From: Muribaculum sp.
GTDB taxonomy: Bacteria > Bacteroidota > Bacteroidia > Bacteroidales > Muribaculaceae
DNA: 64,000 bases
Reading direction: 5' to 3'
NCBI GenBank assembly: GCA_009775095.1
Contig: VSOZ01000001.1
Span: 124,001 to 188,000, forward strand
Every line of letters begins with the position of its first letter. The stretch's first letter is position 1. The translations under genes and the position numbers were made by a program. The notes beneath the pieces were generated by a model that saw only the letters and a list, made by a program, of their open reading frames with translations, was not told where the DNA came from and did not search any database. Below, one piece after another: positions 32,961-40,964 of this stretch.

Positions 32961-32992
32961 CAAAATTACGCATTATTTCTTTAGCGCACAAA
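32961..32992 (-). promoter_or_regulatory. Consensus Bacteroidetes promoter for the RiPP locus
   Basis: On the complement, TTTG at 32989-32992 is followed by a 20-base spacer and TAATTTTG at 32961-32968. This fits TTTG-N20-TAnnTTTG completely. The start codon lies about 30 bases downstream. Confidence 0.75.
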
Positions 32993-33042
32993 TATCTAAG
33001 GGGAAAATGTCGCTTTTTTTGAAATATGGGGCATGATAAAAG

Positions 33043-33072
33043 CCCCGACAAGAGGGTGATTCCTTGTCGGGG
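33043..33072 (-). terminator. Terminator of the mobilization operon
   Basis: A perfect ten-base stem, CCCCGACAAG with CTTGTCGGGG, has a ten-base loop and is followed on the minus strand by CTTTTAT. It ends leftward transcription from the mob genes (35306 to 33245) and insulates the RiPP promoter. The rest of 33073-33244 has no credible gene. Confidence 0.65.
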
Positions 33073-33244
33073 AGGTGTGATGAAGTGGGTATTAGTAGAG
33101 GCGGATGCAGGTTACATCGGGTTCTTGCTGCGCAAGCGGCAAACCGATAACTTGGACGGTGGTGTCGTGGTCGGGTTTGGCGGTGCGGAAGGCATGGCGA
33201 AGGGTTGGAGGCATATACAAGGATAATGTTATAGTTAGAAAATT

Positions 33245-33841
33245 TTAGTTGACGGTGATTGAGAGACGATTGGTGGCGAAGAGGAGGAAGATGGCGAGGT
33301 ATAAGAGGAGGGAAAGGATGGTGTAGCTGCGTTTGAGGGTGAAGTGACCGGTGAGCCATGAGCTGGTGCGAGTGGTGAGACGATGACGCACCTCGCGTAT
33401 TGCCGAGCGCAGGCCGGAGGGGAGGCTGGCGAATAAACGGGGATGTATTTCTGAAGGCTGTGGTGTGGTTACAGGTTGCTGTTGGGGCTTTTGGGCTGTC
33501 TTGGAGGAAAGAAATTTTTTGTGAATCAGGACGAGACCGGTGTGGATGAGTTTGTATCGCTCGTTTGTGGTTTCGAGATTCTGGTTCAGAGTCTTGGCCA
33601 TATCATCATAGAGGGCGAGCAAGGATGATTGCTTGCTCTCAATGTTTTTGATGGTTTGATTGAAGCATTCTTCAATGATTGAGCGGATCTGTGTTATGTC
33701 AACTTCAACTTTGATAATGTCGGAGCCAGTTGATTCAACTGGGCGACCTTCGAGTATTATTATTCGCTCGGACAGTTGATTGATGTCCGAGCGGAGTTGG
33801 TTGGTCTGGCGGTCGATGTATTCTTTGTCTTTTGCGTTCAT
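33245..33841 (-). CDS. Coiled-coil protein with C-terminal membrane anchor, mobilization accessory
   Basis: The protein has 198 aa. Residues 1-100 form a coiled coil (DRQTNQLRSDINQLSERIII and following). Residues 105-160 are Gln/Pro/Thr-rich and basic. Residues 170-192 (YTILSLLLYLAIFLLFAT) form one transmembrane helix. The start overlaps the relaxase stop by ATGA, so it is translationally coupled. Coiled-coil membrane proteins next to relaxases may link the relaxosome to the membrane, which is an inference. No family name was recognised. Confidence 0.6.
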   Translation of the reverse strand: MNAKDKEYIDRQTNQLRSDINQLSERIIILEGRPVESTGSDIIKVEVDITQIRSIIEECFNQTIKNIESKQSSLLALYDDMAKTLNQNLETTNERYKLIHTGLVLIHKKFLSSKTAQKPQQQPVTTPQPSEIHPRLFASLPSGLRSAIREVRHRLTTRTSSWLTGHFTLKRSYTILSLLLYLAIFLLFATNRLSITVN

Positions 33842-34962
33842 CTTCTGCGTTTGAATGGTTTATGGATGTATCGGTTTTCTTGAGCTTCCTGACGGCGACG
33901 GCGTTCATCATTCCAGTCAAGGTCATTGGTAGTGCCTCCTCCACCGCTTGATTGGACGATAGCGGGACCACCGGCCAATAGTTCGATGATAGCAGATAGA
34001 GGTATCAATGTTGTGTCGGGTTCACATTCAGTTGTAGTTGCCAAATTGGGATTGTCCTCATTTGATGGAGTGCCCATCCGAGGCATTAATTCTCGCGAAG
34101 GAATGAATGATTTGTCTGTCTCAATAGTGGTAGACCTATCTGATTGTCCTGCATGTAGGGAGCTTATGGGTAGTCCTTCCATTGGGGAAATTTCTCCGAA
34201 CTTGGCGGCGAGTTTGCCGTATGTCAATTTATACTTGGAGAGTTTTGACCCGGCAAAACGAAATTCGTCTTTTGCGAAAGTGATGCCACGAATTTCACCC
34301 GTTGAGCGGTTGAAACTGAAACAAGTCTCAATGCCTTGAGCCTCCAACGCATAATGGAACTCAGCCCATGATGTCGAAGACTCGGCCGCTGAAAGGACTG
34401 CCGATCTCATATCAAATAGGGTTCTTTGAATCGGTCGCAACCTGTCGGGGGTGATATTCTCGCAAGATGATTTGCCGAAAGTCAGACCGTGGCGGAGTTT
34501 TATCTCCTTACATACTGCGGCGCTGCGGATGCGCTCATTGAATGCGGAGATTACGTTGCCGTCAAGGTCGATGCGGCTAAATACAATATGGCAGTGCGGA
34601 TGTGGTTTGTCGAAGTGCCGGGCTACGATGTACTGGGCGTTGGTGATTCCCATTCCATGCAGCCATTCATCGACAAGTTGCGTCATGAAGCGGTCGCCAT
34701 GTTCTTCGTCGGGGAATAATGACGCATCCTTCGGCGAGAATGAGATTGACACATGCTTTACCGGTTGGGAAAGATGGTGTACCCGTCCACGGTTGTCGGG
34801 ATGTCGCAGATGAGTATTGAAACTGTCGGCAATAGTTTCGTTGGAAACAATACACACTCCCTGATGGGCGATGAGTCGTCCACGCTTGGCATCATTCTTT
34901 TTGTCGTTGGAATAATTGACAATGCCGGAGAAATCCACACGGTTTTTGAACTTGGCTATCAT
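33838..34962 (-). CDS. MobP-type relaxase
   Basis: The protein has 374 aa from the ATG at 34960-34962 (a GTG three bases earlier is also open). The metal-binding motif is HFDKPHPHCH at residues 116-125 (HxxxxHxHxH type), followed by IVFSRIDLDGN. This is the Relaxase/VirD2 domain. The C-terminal half is basic and Ser-rich. It nicks oriT and covalently leads strand transfer, helped by the MobC-like protein upstream. It overlaps MobC by TGATG and the coiled-coil gene by ATGA. Confidence 0.88.
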   Translation of the reverse strand: MIAKFKNRVDFSGIVNYSNDKKNDAKRGRLIAHQGVCIVSNETIADSFNTHLRHPDNRGRVHHLSQPVKHVSISFSPKDASLFPDEEHGDRFMTQLVDEWLHGMGITNAQYIVARHFDKPHPHCHIVFSRIDLDGNVISAFNERIRSAAVCKEIKLRHGLTFGKSSCENITPDRLRPIQRTLFDMRSAVLSAAESSTSWAEFHYALEAQGIETCFSFNRSTGEIRGITFAKDEFRFAGSKLSKYKLTYGKLAAKFGEISPMEGLPISSLHAGQSDRSTTIETDKSFIPSRELMPRMGTPSNEDNPNLATTTECEPDTTLIPLSAIIELLAGGPAIVQSSGGGGTTNDLDWNDERRRRQEAQENRYIHKPFKRRR

Positions 34963-35306
34963 CACATACGGAATTTGGAGAGTAAATCAAGTGTGGTGGC
35001 GAGCAGTCTGTTTATCTGGTCAGCTACCGAATCGAACCCCATGCCATTGGCACATCGGGCAAGCTGGTTGAGATTGTTTGCAATACCTTGAAGGGAGCGT
35101 ACCATGCGGTATTCATCCTCGGTCAGTGCCTTGCGGATGTTCGCGCCCAAGACCGCACGTGTTATGAAGCGGTTGAGGGACAGCCCGGCTTCGCTTGCCA
35201 TGTCCTTTACCACGGCGAATGTTCCGTCGTCAAGGCGCAACTTGATTTCATTGCGGAGCCGTTGCCACTCCGGTTTGGGCTTGCGCCCGCGCTTATTGTA
35301 GGTCAT
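34962..35306 (-). CDS. MobC-like relaxosome accessory protein
   Basis: The protein has 114 aa with a ribbon-helix-helix N-terminus (LRNEIKLRLDDGTFAVVKDM, then ASEAGLSLNRFITRAVL). The C-terminal MobC helices (LQGIANNLNQLARCANG) are typical of plasmid relaxosome proteins. It binds oriT near the nick site. It is the first gene of the mob operon, so the 217-bp gap upstream is the likely oriT. Confidence 0.88.
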   Translation of the reverse strand: MTYNKRGRKPKPEWQRLRNEIKLRLDDGTFAVVKDMASEAGLSLNRFITRAVLGANIRKALTEDEYRMVRSLQGIANNLNQLARCANGMGFDSVADQINRLLATTLDLLSKFRM

Positions 35307-35523
35307 AAGTCAAAAGTTAAAGTTATAAAGGAGTGCTAAAAATGATGGAGGAGGATAAGAGGTTGAGGGCGGAATCAGGATGATTTCAAGATTTTGGCTA
35401 TCCGGCAACCGATAGGGAGCCAATGCCAATTTTTATGGGACATAAAAAACAACCTTGCAATACTTCTCCATCTTTACTTTCGTTCCGATTGCAGAGACGC
35501 CGCGCAAGCGCACGGATTGCCGT
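35307..35523. other. Gap upstream of mobC, candidate oriT
   Basis: No gene is convincing in this 217-bp gap. It contains an imperfect hairpin, GGCTATC with GATAGGGAGCC (around 35395-35421), and GCGCAAGCGC near 35502-35511. The position between MobC and the DnaC-like gene suits oriT. No nic sequence was recognised. Confidence 0.3.
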
Positions 35524-36204
35524 TTAAGGCTTTCTATAAGTGGTATTCTCGAATACTATCTTGACCATCATTTCGTTAAGACGGTCGGCTATCCTGTCAC
35601 CGTACTTTTCCCGGATTTCCTGTGGAGTGAGGTTGGTGGTAATGATTGTGAAAAGTTGCCGGTCGTAGCGCATCGTCAGCATATCGGTTGTCGGATAATA
35701 GACATTCCCATAGTCCATAATCTCCAACGGCTCGGTGCCGAGGTCATCGATGGCGAGCATCCTTTGGCTGCACAGATTATGCCATTGGCCGTAGTTATCC
35801 TTACATAATCTGGTTAGGTGACGGGCATCGCAAATCCTGATTTGATACTTCTCCTTGTACTCGGCAGATTCATCCACGGTTATCGAAAGTTTGTTGAGAA
35901 TCTGCTGGAATGCTTTCACAAAAGTACTCTTGCCGTTTCCGCATCCGCCGCACAATAACAATCCGAACTGCGAACTGTCACCGGTAAGCCAATCGGCAAT
36001 CCGCAAGGCGTGATTTCTGAGCGTGTCGCTCATTACAAAAGTACGGCAGCGATGTTCCACCTCGGCCTTGACTGCGGCAAGGAGCACATGGGCGGCATCG
36101 TCTTTTGAAAGAGGAAGCCTAAAACGCTCCCTCGTAGTCCCGCGCTGAAGAAGCTGTGACATCAGAACTTCGACGGGCGTCATTGGTCGGTTGTTTTGTT
36201 GCAT
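35524..36204 (-). CDS. DnaC/IstB-like ATPase
   Basis: The protein has 226 aa. GGCGNGKSTFVKAF near residue 88 is Walker A, MLAIDDLGTEPLE is Walker B and FTIITTNLT is a sensor-1-type motif, as in DnaC helicase loaders and IstB. On mobile elements it usually loads the replicative helicase or works with a DnaD-like initiator. Here the neighbour is the gene at 36119-36901, which it overlaps by 86 bp. No transposase is adjacent, so helicase loading is more likely than an IstB role. Confidence 0.85.
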   Translation of the reverse strand: MQQNNRPMTPVEVLMSQLLQRGTTRERFRLPLSKDDAAHVLLAAVKAEVEHRCRTFVMSDTLRNHALRIADWLTGDSSQFGLLLCGGCGNGKSTFVKAFQQILNKLSITVDESAEYKEKYQIRICDARHLTRLCKDNYGQWHNLCSQRMLAIDDLGTEPLEIMDYGNVYYPTTDMLTMRYDRQLFTIITTNLTPQEIREKYGDRIADRLNEMMVKIVFENTTYRKP

Positions 36205-36901
36205 TGATTTTGAGTTTGTCTATAGGTTGTTTTCTGAGCCAATTCACGAAATATCTGCGGCAGTCCGGTTCTTCCCTGCCTTTCGTCCCCTGACAACGGA
36301 GGTAACGGAAGAAGTCGGCGAGATAAGATTTAAGATTCGGCAAGTCTATCTGGCATCTGGGAGAAAGAAGGGAAATGATTTCATTGAGCCACGGCTCGTC
36401 GCTAACCAACAAAGCCTCAAGTTCATCAATACTCAGAATCCTCACGACGTCCTTTTTAGTTGTAGAATAAATTTTATCTTTGATATTTCTATCTTCTGTA
36501 TTATAGGGTGTCAAGTCTTCCGTCAAATTTTCTGTCAATCTACCACGCAAGTCTTCCGGCAATCCATCAGACAAACATTCCGTCATGCCATCTGTCAAGA
36601 CAAGCGAATACATCGGATAACTGCCCTTGCCCGTACCTTTGGAGTAGGTTATCAGATTCCGCTCCCGTAGAGATTCCCGGGCATTGACAACCGTCTGGCG
36701 CGTTACCTTGATAGCGGCACTTACAATTGATGTCGGACACTTGAACGGCATATGCCAGCGGCGTCGGTTGGCACGGTCTATTAGAAAGAAATACATCGCA
36801 ATCTCCGCCGTGGAAAACGGTTCATATTCGTTCTCACGCCAAAACCGCTGCATAAGCAGATATAGGTTGATAGGCTTTGGCTTATTGTCACATCCGTTCA
36901 T
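36119..36901 (-). CDS. Winged-helix replication-type protein of the island
   Basis: From the ATG at 36899-36901, which overlaps the HTH gene stop by ATGA, the product has 260 aa. The N-terminal part (ISTAEIAMYFFL-like start, then SIVSAAIKVTRQTVVNARES) is a winged helix. A polar linker and a helical C-terminus (LLSPRCQIDLPNLKSYLADF) resemble DnaD-like replication proteins of Bacteroidales elements. It would help replicate the excised element together with the DnaC-like ATPase. The identity is by layout. Confidence 0.6.
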   Translation of the reverse strand: MNGCDNKPKPINLYLLMQRFWRENEYEPFSTAEIAMYFFLIDRANRRRWHMPFKCPTSIVSAAIKVTRQTVVNARESLRERNLITYSKGTGKGSYPMYSLVLTDGMTECLSDGLPEDLRGRLTENLTEDLTPYNTEDRNIKDKIYSTTKKDVVRILSIDELEALLVSDEPWLNEIISLLSPRCQIDLPNLKSYLADFFRYLRCQGTKGREEPDCRRYFVNWLRKQPIDKLKINATKQPTNDARRSSDVTASSARDYEGAF

Positions 36902-37278
36902 AGCGTCCATCTCCCTTTCGCGCTGTTGCGCATACCTTTTGTCATTGCCCGCATCTGTTCATCGATTGATAATTGGCCATTGCGTCTTGACTGCCGAAGC
37001 CAGTCGAGCAATTCCGATTTTAGGAACAGAAGGTTTTTGCCGGGTTTGTAGAACGGTATGCGTCCTTCTTGCACGAGTGCATATATGCGTGAGCTTGAGA
37101 GATGCAGTATCTCACAGGCTGTCTCCGTTCCGATAAATTCCTCACTTGGCGATTTCGCATTCCGCACATTGAACTGCGCAGATAGGTTTGTGACCAGTTC
37201 GGTCAGGGCATCGACCTTATCTTCAAGCCGGGCCATGTTCTGAGGCATTGCCTCGATGCTTAGTTGTGGTTCATTCAT
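36898..37278 (-). CDS. Excisionase-like HTH protein
   Basis: The protein has 126 aa. An N-terminal coiled coil (residues 12-38) is followed by a MerR/HTH_17 domain, FIGTETACEILHLSSSRIYA with LVQEGRIPFYKPGKNLLF. HTH_17 proteins bind DNA to direct excision or regulate element genes. The inverted repeats at 37322-37395 lie immediately upstream of its start. Confidence 0.8.
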   Translation of the reverse strand: MNEPQLSIEAMPQNMARLEDKVDALTELVTNLSAQFNVRNAKSPSEEFIGTETACEILHLSSSRIYALVQEGRIPFYKPGKNLLFLKSELLDWLRQSRRNGQLSIDEQMRAMTKGMRNSAKGRWTL

Positions 37279-37321
37279 ATTGAAGCGAGATGGGGGTTAA
37301 ATCATCTCGCCGCAAAGATGG

Positions 37322-37395
37322 CTGGTTATATGTTGGTTGCGTGGTTTTCAACGAGATAACCAACTGAAAACCAATAACCGGTTGTTATCAGTCGT
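37322..37395. repeat. Inverted-repeat cluster upstream of the excisionase-like gene
   Basis: GATAACCAAC and GTTGTTATC form an imperfect palindrome around 37355-37389, and GGTTGCGTGGTTTTCA lies on the other side. The 25 bases at 37356-37380 match 40171-40195 in 21 positions. Shared motifs near two element HTH genes suggest binding sites for a common element protein. Confidence 0.5.
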
Positions 37396-37861
37396 TTTTG
37401 ATAGCCAGTTTTTCTGTTCCGGGAAATATATGAGGTCGCAGTTCCTCTTCCGGCTTGATTAGACGAAGGGAATATTTTCCGTCAGTCGTGGTAAGTTTGT
37501 TCGCTATGGTTGTAATCGCATGGTCGGATAATGTCACCGGGAACATACCTTTTATGAATAATGCCGTGCTGATTCGAAATTTTCTTGATTTGTCATTGGC
37601 AATTAACCTAATTGCAATGTTCCATGCGAAATGGTATAGATCGATAGGTGTTACAAACTCACTTCTCGCAGTCTCGACGGCTTCAATGCCCTCGTCACCA
37701 TCAGTGAATTTCCGGATATTCGTGTTCAATAATTCTATTTGGGATGGCGACAAGATCTTTCTAAATGTCGCATCAGCGTATGAAAAAAGGAGGGAAAACA
37801 ATTCCTCCCGTTGACGAATCAGTTCATTTTCTTGACGCTTGATTTCGTCTTCATAATCCGT
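37388..37861 (-). pseudogene. C-terminal frame of a broken membrane protein (frameshift at an A8 tract)
   Basis: This frame lacks an ATG of its own; a TTG is the only start near 37801. It reads back through EDEIKRQENELIRQREELF to the A8 tract (37861-37868 on the plus strand as T8). There the upstream 103-aa protein would join it if one A were skipped. The product SQIELLNTNIRKFTDGDE and DLYHFAWNIAIRL is soluble. I interpret the two as one gene of about 250 aa split by a one-base expansion, or an expressed fusion through slippage. Confidence 0.6.
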
Positions 37862-38162
37862 TTTTTTTGCTTTCTATGTCATTAACGGTATCAGATCTTG
37901 GCACCTTTCTTTTTAATTTCTTAAATCCTTTATGGATTTTATTCCCCTCCGGAATCATGTAGTAGAATATGAAGCATCCGGCTATGCCGACAATCGCAAG
38001 TATGCCGATGAACACCATCATCATAAACAAAAAGGCATCGCCTCCACTTGCTCCAGCCATGCGCATCTCGATATATTTGCTGTACGCAAAACCTCCTATC
38101 AGAAGCACTGCCAATGCTCCCAATATCCGGAATAATACCTTATTGCTCTTATTATCGGCCAT
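37851..38162 (-). CDS. Small membrane protein, N-terminal part of a frameshifted gene
   Basis: The ATG at 38160-38162 gives a 103-aa protein with two transmembrane helices (about residues 10-27 and 45-68) and a basic tail ending ...ESKKNGL at the frameshift. Without the extra A, the frame would continue into the downstream ORF at 37388. It is located between the HTH gene and higA. As it stands it is a short membrane protein of unknown function. Confidence 0.55.
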   Translation of the reverse strand: MADNKSNKVLFRILGALAVLLIGGFAYSKYIEMRMAGASGGDAFLFMMMVFIGILAIVGIAGCFIFYYMIPEGNKIHKGFKKLKRKVPRSDTVNDIESKKNGL

Positions 38163-38223
38163 AAAATAAGAACCACTACGCAATGGTAATGGTTCTTCAA
38201 TCTATACGGTTCTATTTGAAGTA

Positions 38224-38583
38224 TCACATTTCAAGCATAGCGGCAGGGGTGATGCCGAGAATCAGGCATATTGCACGAGCTATGCGTAGGGTGGGTTCGG
38301 CGCGACCGGATACATAGTCGCTGACGCGCGATGGGCTGACACCAAGTTTTTCAGCGAGTTGCTTTTGGGTCATTCCTTTTTCTTCGATTGAAAGGCTTAT
38401 CAGTTCTCCGATGGTTGGTTTGGCAATGGGGAAATGCAACTTTTCGTATGCTTCCACAATATCGGAAACGATAGCGAGTTCAACCGCGTTCTTGTCGCTT
38501 GCCGGAGTTTCATCGGTAACGAGCGGCAACAGTTCCTCGATTCTGTTCAGAGAATATTCATATTGCTGTTTGGTTATCTCCAT
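38224..38583 (-). CDS. higA: HigA-like antitoxin
   Basis: From the ATG at 38581-38583 the product has 119 aa. An N-terminal helical region (QQYEYSLNRIEELLPLV) is followed by HTH_XRE: EEKGMTQKQLAEKLGVSPSR and VSDYVSGRAEPTLRIARAIC. The architecture is that of HigA antitoxins with a toxin-binding N-terminal domain. It overlaps higB by 26 bp. It neutralises HigB and represses the operon. Confidence 0.82.
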   Translation of the reverse strand: MEITKQQYEYSLNRIEELLPLVTDETPASDKNAVELAIVSDIVEAYEKLHFPIAKPTIGELISLSIEEKGMTQKQLAEKLGVSPSRVSDYVSGRAEPTLRIARAICLILGITPAAMLEM

Positions 38584-38893
38584 AAGTTTGTATATAGATG
38601 GTTGAACAATCAATTTTATCATACTCGCTATGTGTACCAACGAAACGGATATAAGCCCTCCCTATGGTATATTTGATTACCACGACAATGCGATATCGGT
38701 TGCCTCGTATATTGAACACATAGTGCTGATTCCCGACATAATCTGTTGCCGGAAAATCTTCTCTTATGTCCGCGAGGGTATGCCATTCTGCCTGTTGAGC
38801 GATGTCATACCAACGCTCTAACGCCACCCTTGAATCCTCTCGTCCGGGAGTTTCAAAGAAGTCTTTGAGTTTTTTATGCGAGATTATATGCAT
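38558..38893 (-). CDS. higB: HigB-family mRNA interferase toxin
   Basis: From the ATG at 38891-38893 the product has 111 aa, the HigB length; upstream codons belong to the integrase side. Hallmarks are MHIISHKKLKDFFETPGREDS, WYDIAQQAEWHTLADIRED and a beta-rich end, VFNIRGNRYRIVVVIKYTIG. HigB cleaves mRNA on the ribosome. The toxin gene precedes the antitoxin gene, as usual for higBA. The pair probably helps retain the island. Confidence 0.85.
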   Translation of the reverse strand: MHIISHKKLKDFFETPGREDSRVALERWYDIAQQAEWHTLADIREDFPATDYVGNQHYVFNIRGNRYRIVVVIKYTIGRAYIRFVGTHSEYDKIDCSTIYIQTYGDNQTAI

Positions 38894-38993
38894 GACTAAT
38901 ATGATTGCAAAGTTACCAATAAATTTTGAAATACAAAAGATTAGTGATATAAAATATTGTAATACAAATTTTGCTATGGCATCTTTATCCCTT

Positions 38994-40103
38994 TTATTTC
39001 GGCTTGATTGTGATTTTTCCGAGGGTTTCGAGGAGTGCGGTAGGGACTTCGTGGGTGTAGCGCATGGTAGTGCCGATATCCTTGTGGCACATGGACTGCT
39101 GAACTGCATAAGGGTTGCTGTTGGCGGCGAATTGCAAGGTGCTGTATGTATGCCGGAAGCAATGGAAAGTGATGTGCTTCGAGATTCCTGCCGCTGTAAT
39201 CCAGTCCTTCAATGGCTTGCCGGTCATGCTCCTTTTCAGGCCTTTGAATACTTTCCCCGTTCCACGATTGCCCATTAGTTCGATGGCTTCATCGCAAAGT
39301 GGCAACTTTACCGGTGTTTTTGTCTTCTGAATCGTGATTACAATGCACAGCCCAATCGCCGGAATCGGTTGTATATGCTCCCATCGCAAATTCTCGATGT
39401 CGCTGATGCGAAGGCCTGTCAGACATGAGAACAGTGATGCCCGCCGTAGAACATCATGCTTGCATGGTGTCTGCGCCAGTTGTATCAGTTCATCTTGTGT
39501 CAGAAACTCACGGTCAACCTCCTCCCATTCGATATAATCGAGGTAGTCATTTATATTCTCTGTTATAAGTCTCTCCTTGTACGCTTGTTTGAGCAATGCC
39601 CGGAATGTGGAGAAATATCCCGCTGCCGAATTGCGGGAGACCTTCTTTTTCTTGTGCCGCAGTTGATTGGCGTTAAGAAGATACTCACGGAATTTGGTGC
39701 AGAGGTCAACCGTCACTTCCCCGAATGTGCATTTGCCTCCTGTGAATTTGTGAAAGTGCATATACACTATTTTCCATTTCTGATAGCGTTTCTTGGTCAC
39801 ATCCTCGAAGTAGGCGAGAAAGTCCTCACGCTGCTGTGAATGGTCGATGAACCCGAACTGGCGGTTGATGACCTGCTCCTGACGGCGACAGCGGATTATT
39901 TCCGCTTTTTCAAGCATCGTCTGATTGAACTCCCGTTGAACCCTATTCGTTGGATTGCCGTAAAGGTAGATACCCATGTATTCATGGCGTTGCGACTTGT
40001 TGGTCTTGGGATTTCGGATTGCCGGATAATAGTCGAGATAGAGCGTAATCTTCCCCGACGGCAACAGGCGTTGACGTAAAGTCACTTTAGTACATATATC
40101 CAT
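38994..40103 (-). CDS. Tyrosine recombinase/integrase of the island
   Basis: The protein has 369 aa. Arm-binding and core-binding domains fill residues 1-195. The catalytic domain contains R232 (GLRISDIENLRW), H314 and R317 (HCFRHTYST), H340 (MCHKDIGTT) and Y349 (MRYTH), so all catalytic positions are present. It catalyses integration and excision at the 12-bp site duplicated at 17281 and 41246. Its location about 1.1 kb from attR is typical. The gap to the next gene holds inverted repeats (40148-40195). Confidence 0.94.
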   Translation of the reverse strand: MDICTKVTLRQRLLPSGKITLYLDYYPAIRNPKTNKSQRHEYMGIYLYGNPTNRVQREFNQTMLEKAEIIRCRRQEQVINRQFGFIDHSQQREDFLAYFEDVTKKRYQKWKIVYMHFHKFTGGKCTFGEVTVDLCTKFREYLLNANQLRHKKKKVSRNSAAGYFSTFRALLKQAYKERLITENINDYLDYIEWEEVDREFLTQDELIQLAQTPCKHDVLRRASLFSCLTGLRISDIENLRWEHIQPIPAIGLCIVITIQKTKTPVKLPLCDEAIELMGNRGTGKVFKGLKRSMTGKPLKDWITAAGISKHITFHCFRHTYSTLQFAANSNPYAVQQSMCHKDIGTTMRYTHEVPTALLETLGKITIKPK

Positions 40104-40147
40104 AATTATAGTGTTTTATTTTTGTGGCGAAATTACTTGGTTATCTC

Positions 40148-40195
40148 ATGGTTGTCAGGTTATCAGCTGAATAACCGACTGACAACCAGCAACCG
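40148..40195. repeat. Inverted repeat upstream of the integrase gene
   Basis: TGGTTGTCAGGTTAT (40149-40163) is inverted relative to ATAACCGACTGACAACCA (40171-40188), with a three-base gap in the left arm and a short centre. The right arm is the partner of the 25-base motif at 37356-37380. It may be an operator or an integrase/excisionase arm site. Confidence 0.5.
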
Positions 40196-40202
40196 ACGGA
40201 AT

Positions 40203-40964
40203 TTATAAAGTGGGCGGTCTTAGAATTGCATCAATTTCAGAGCGGAGAATGTAGGTGTATTTGCCGACCTTCTTCCGTTGCAGTCCATGATACTTCACAT
40301 AGTTGTGGAGCTGGTCATGCGTCAGCCCATACTCAGCCCGAACCTCCGAATACGAAATCCAATCATCCTCTTTCGGTGGTTCCGGCTTCGCCACAAACAC
40401 CCGGTTGCAATGTGCCTTGCTCCAGAGAGTCTTGCCACGATGATACACTTTCGGGATATTGTGAGCCTTGCCTTGGGCAAACACCCACGAATTGCTGACA
40501 CCGAATTTCTCAATGATTTCTTTCGTAGTATAGAACTCAGTGATAGGTTCTACGTTCTCATCGTTGGTTATGGAACTTACTTTCGGCTTTCGTTCATACG
40601 GTCGTGCATTTAACATAGCATCAACATCTGCTCTACGGACAATAGTCCATCTCGCAGAAAGCTGGGATGCCGCCAAGACTCCACGTTCAATTAGATAATA
40701 GATTGCTCTTGGCGTGACGTGAAGAAGCAAAGCCACTTCTGCCACTGAAAGAAATTCTCTCCCATCCAACATCGCAAAGTTTTTCTTCTCTCGTTTCTTT
40801 TCTTCATCCCGCTCAAAAGAGTTTTTCTTTTCATGCCTTTTGCGGTCTTTGTAGGCAAGTTCGCTGCAACGCTTGCAGCAGTATTGAGTTGTGACTTTTT
40901 GAGACTCAAACTCTTTACCGCACCATGCACACACTTTCTTGATTCTGATTTTGGAAGTTGACAT
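40203..40964 (-). CDS. Zinc-ribbon protein with three excisionase-like HTHs
   Basis: The ATG at 40962-40964 gives 253 aa. CAWCGKEFESQKVTTQYCCK and RC form a zinc ribbon near residues 13-34. A basic coiled stretch follows. HTH_17-type segments follow: FLSVAEVALLLHVTPRAIYY (about 72-90), FYTTKEIIEKFGVSNSWVFA (about 146-165) and WISYSEVRAEYGLTHDQLHN (about 203-222). Such arrays suit excisionase or directionality factors. The gene lies between integrase and attR, where one is expected. Confidence 0.68.
   Translation of the reverse strand: MSTSKIRIKKVCAWCGKEFESQKVTTQYCCKRCSELAYKDRKRHEKKNSFERDEEKKREKKNFAMLDGREFLSVAEVALLLHVTPRAIYYLIERGVLAASQLSARWTIVRRADVDAMLNARPYERKPKVSSITNDENVEPITEFYTTKEIIEKFGVSNSWVFAQGKAHNIPKVYHRGKTLWSKAHCNRVFVAKPEPPKEDDWISYSEVRAEYGLTHDQLHNYVKYHGLQRKKVGKYTYILRSEIDAILRPPTL

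Noticed and set aside
33026..33226. 66-codon plus-strand ORF
   Set aside because: It spans the terminator hairpin at 33043-33072 and has no supporting signal.
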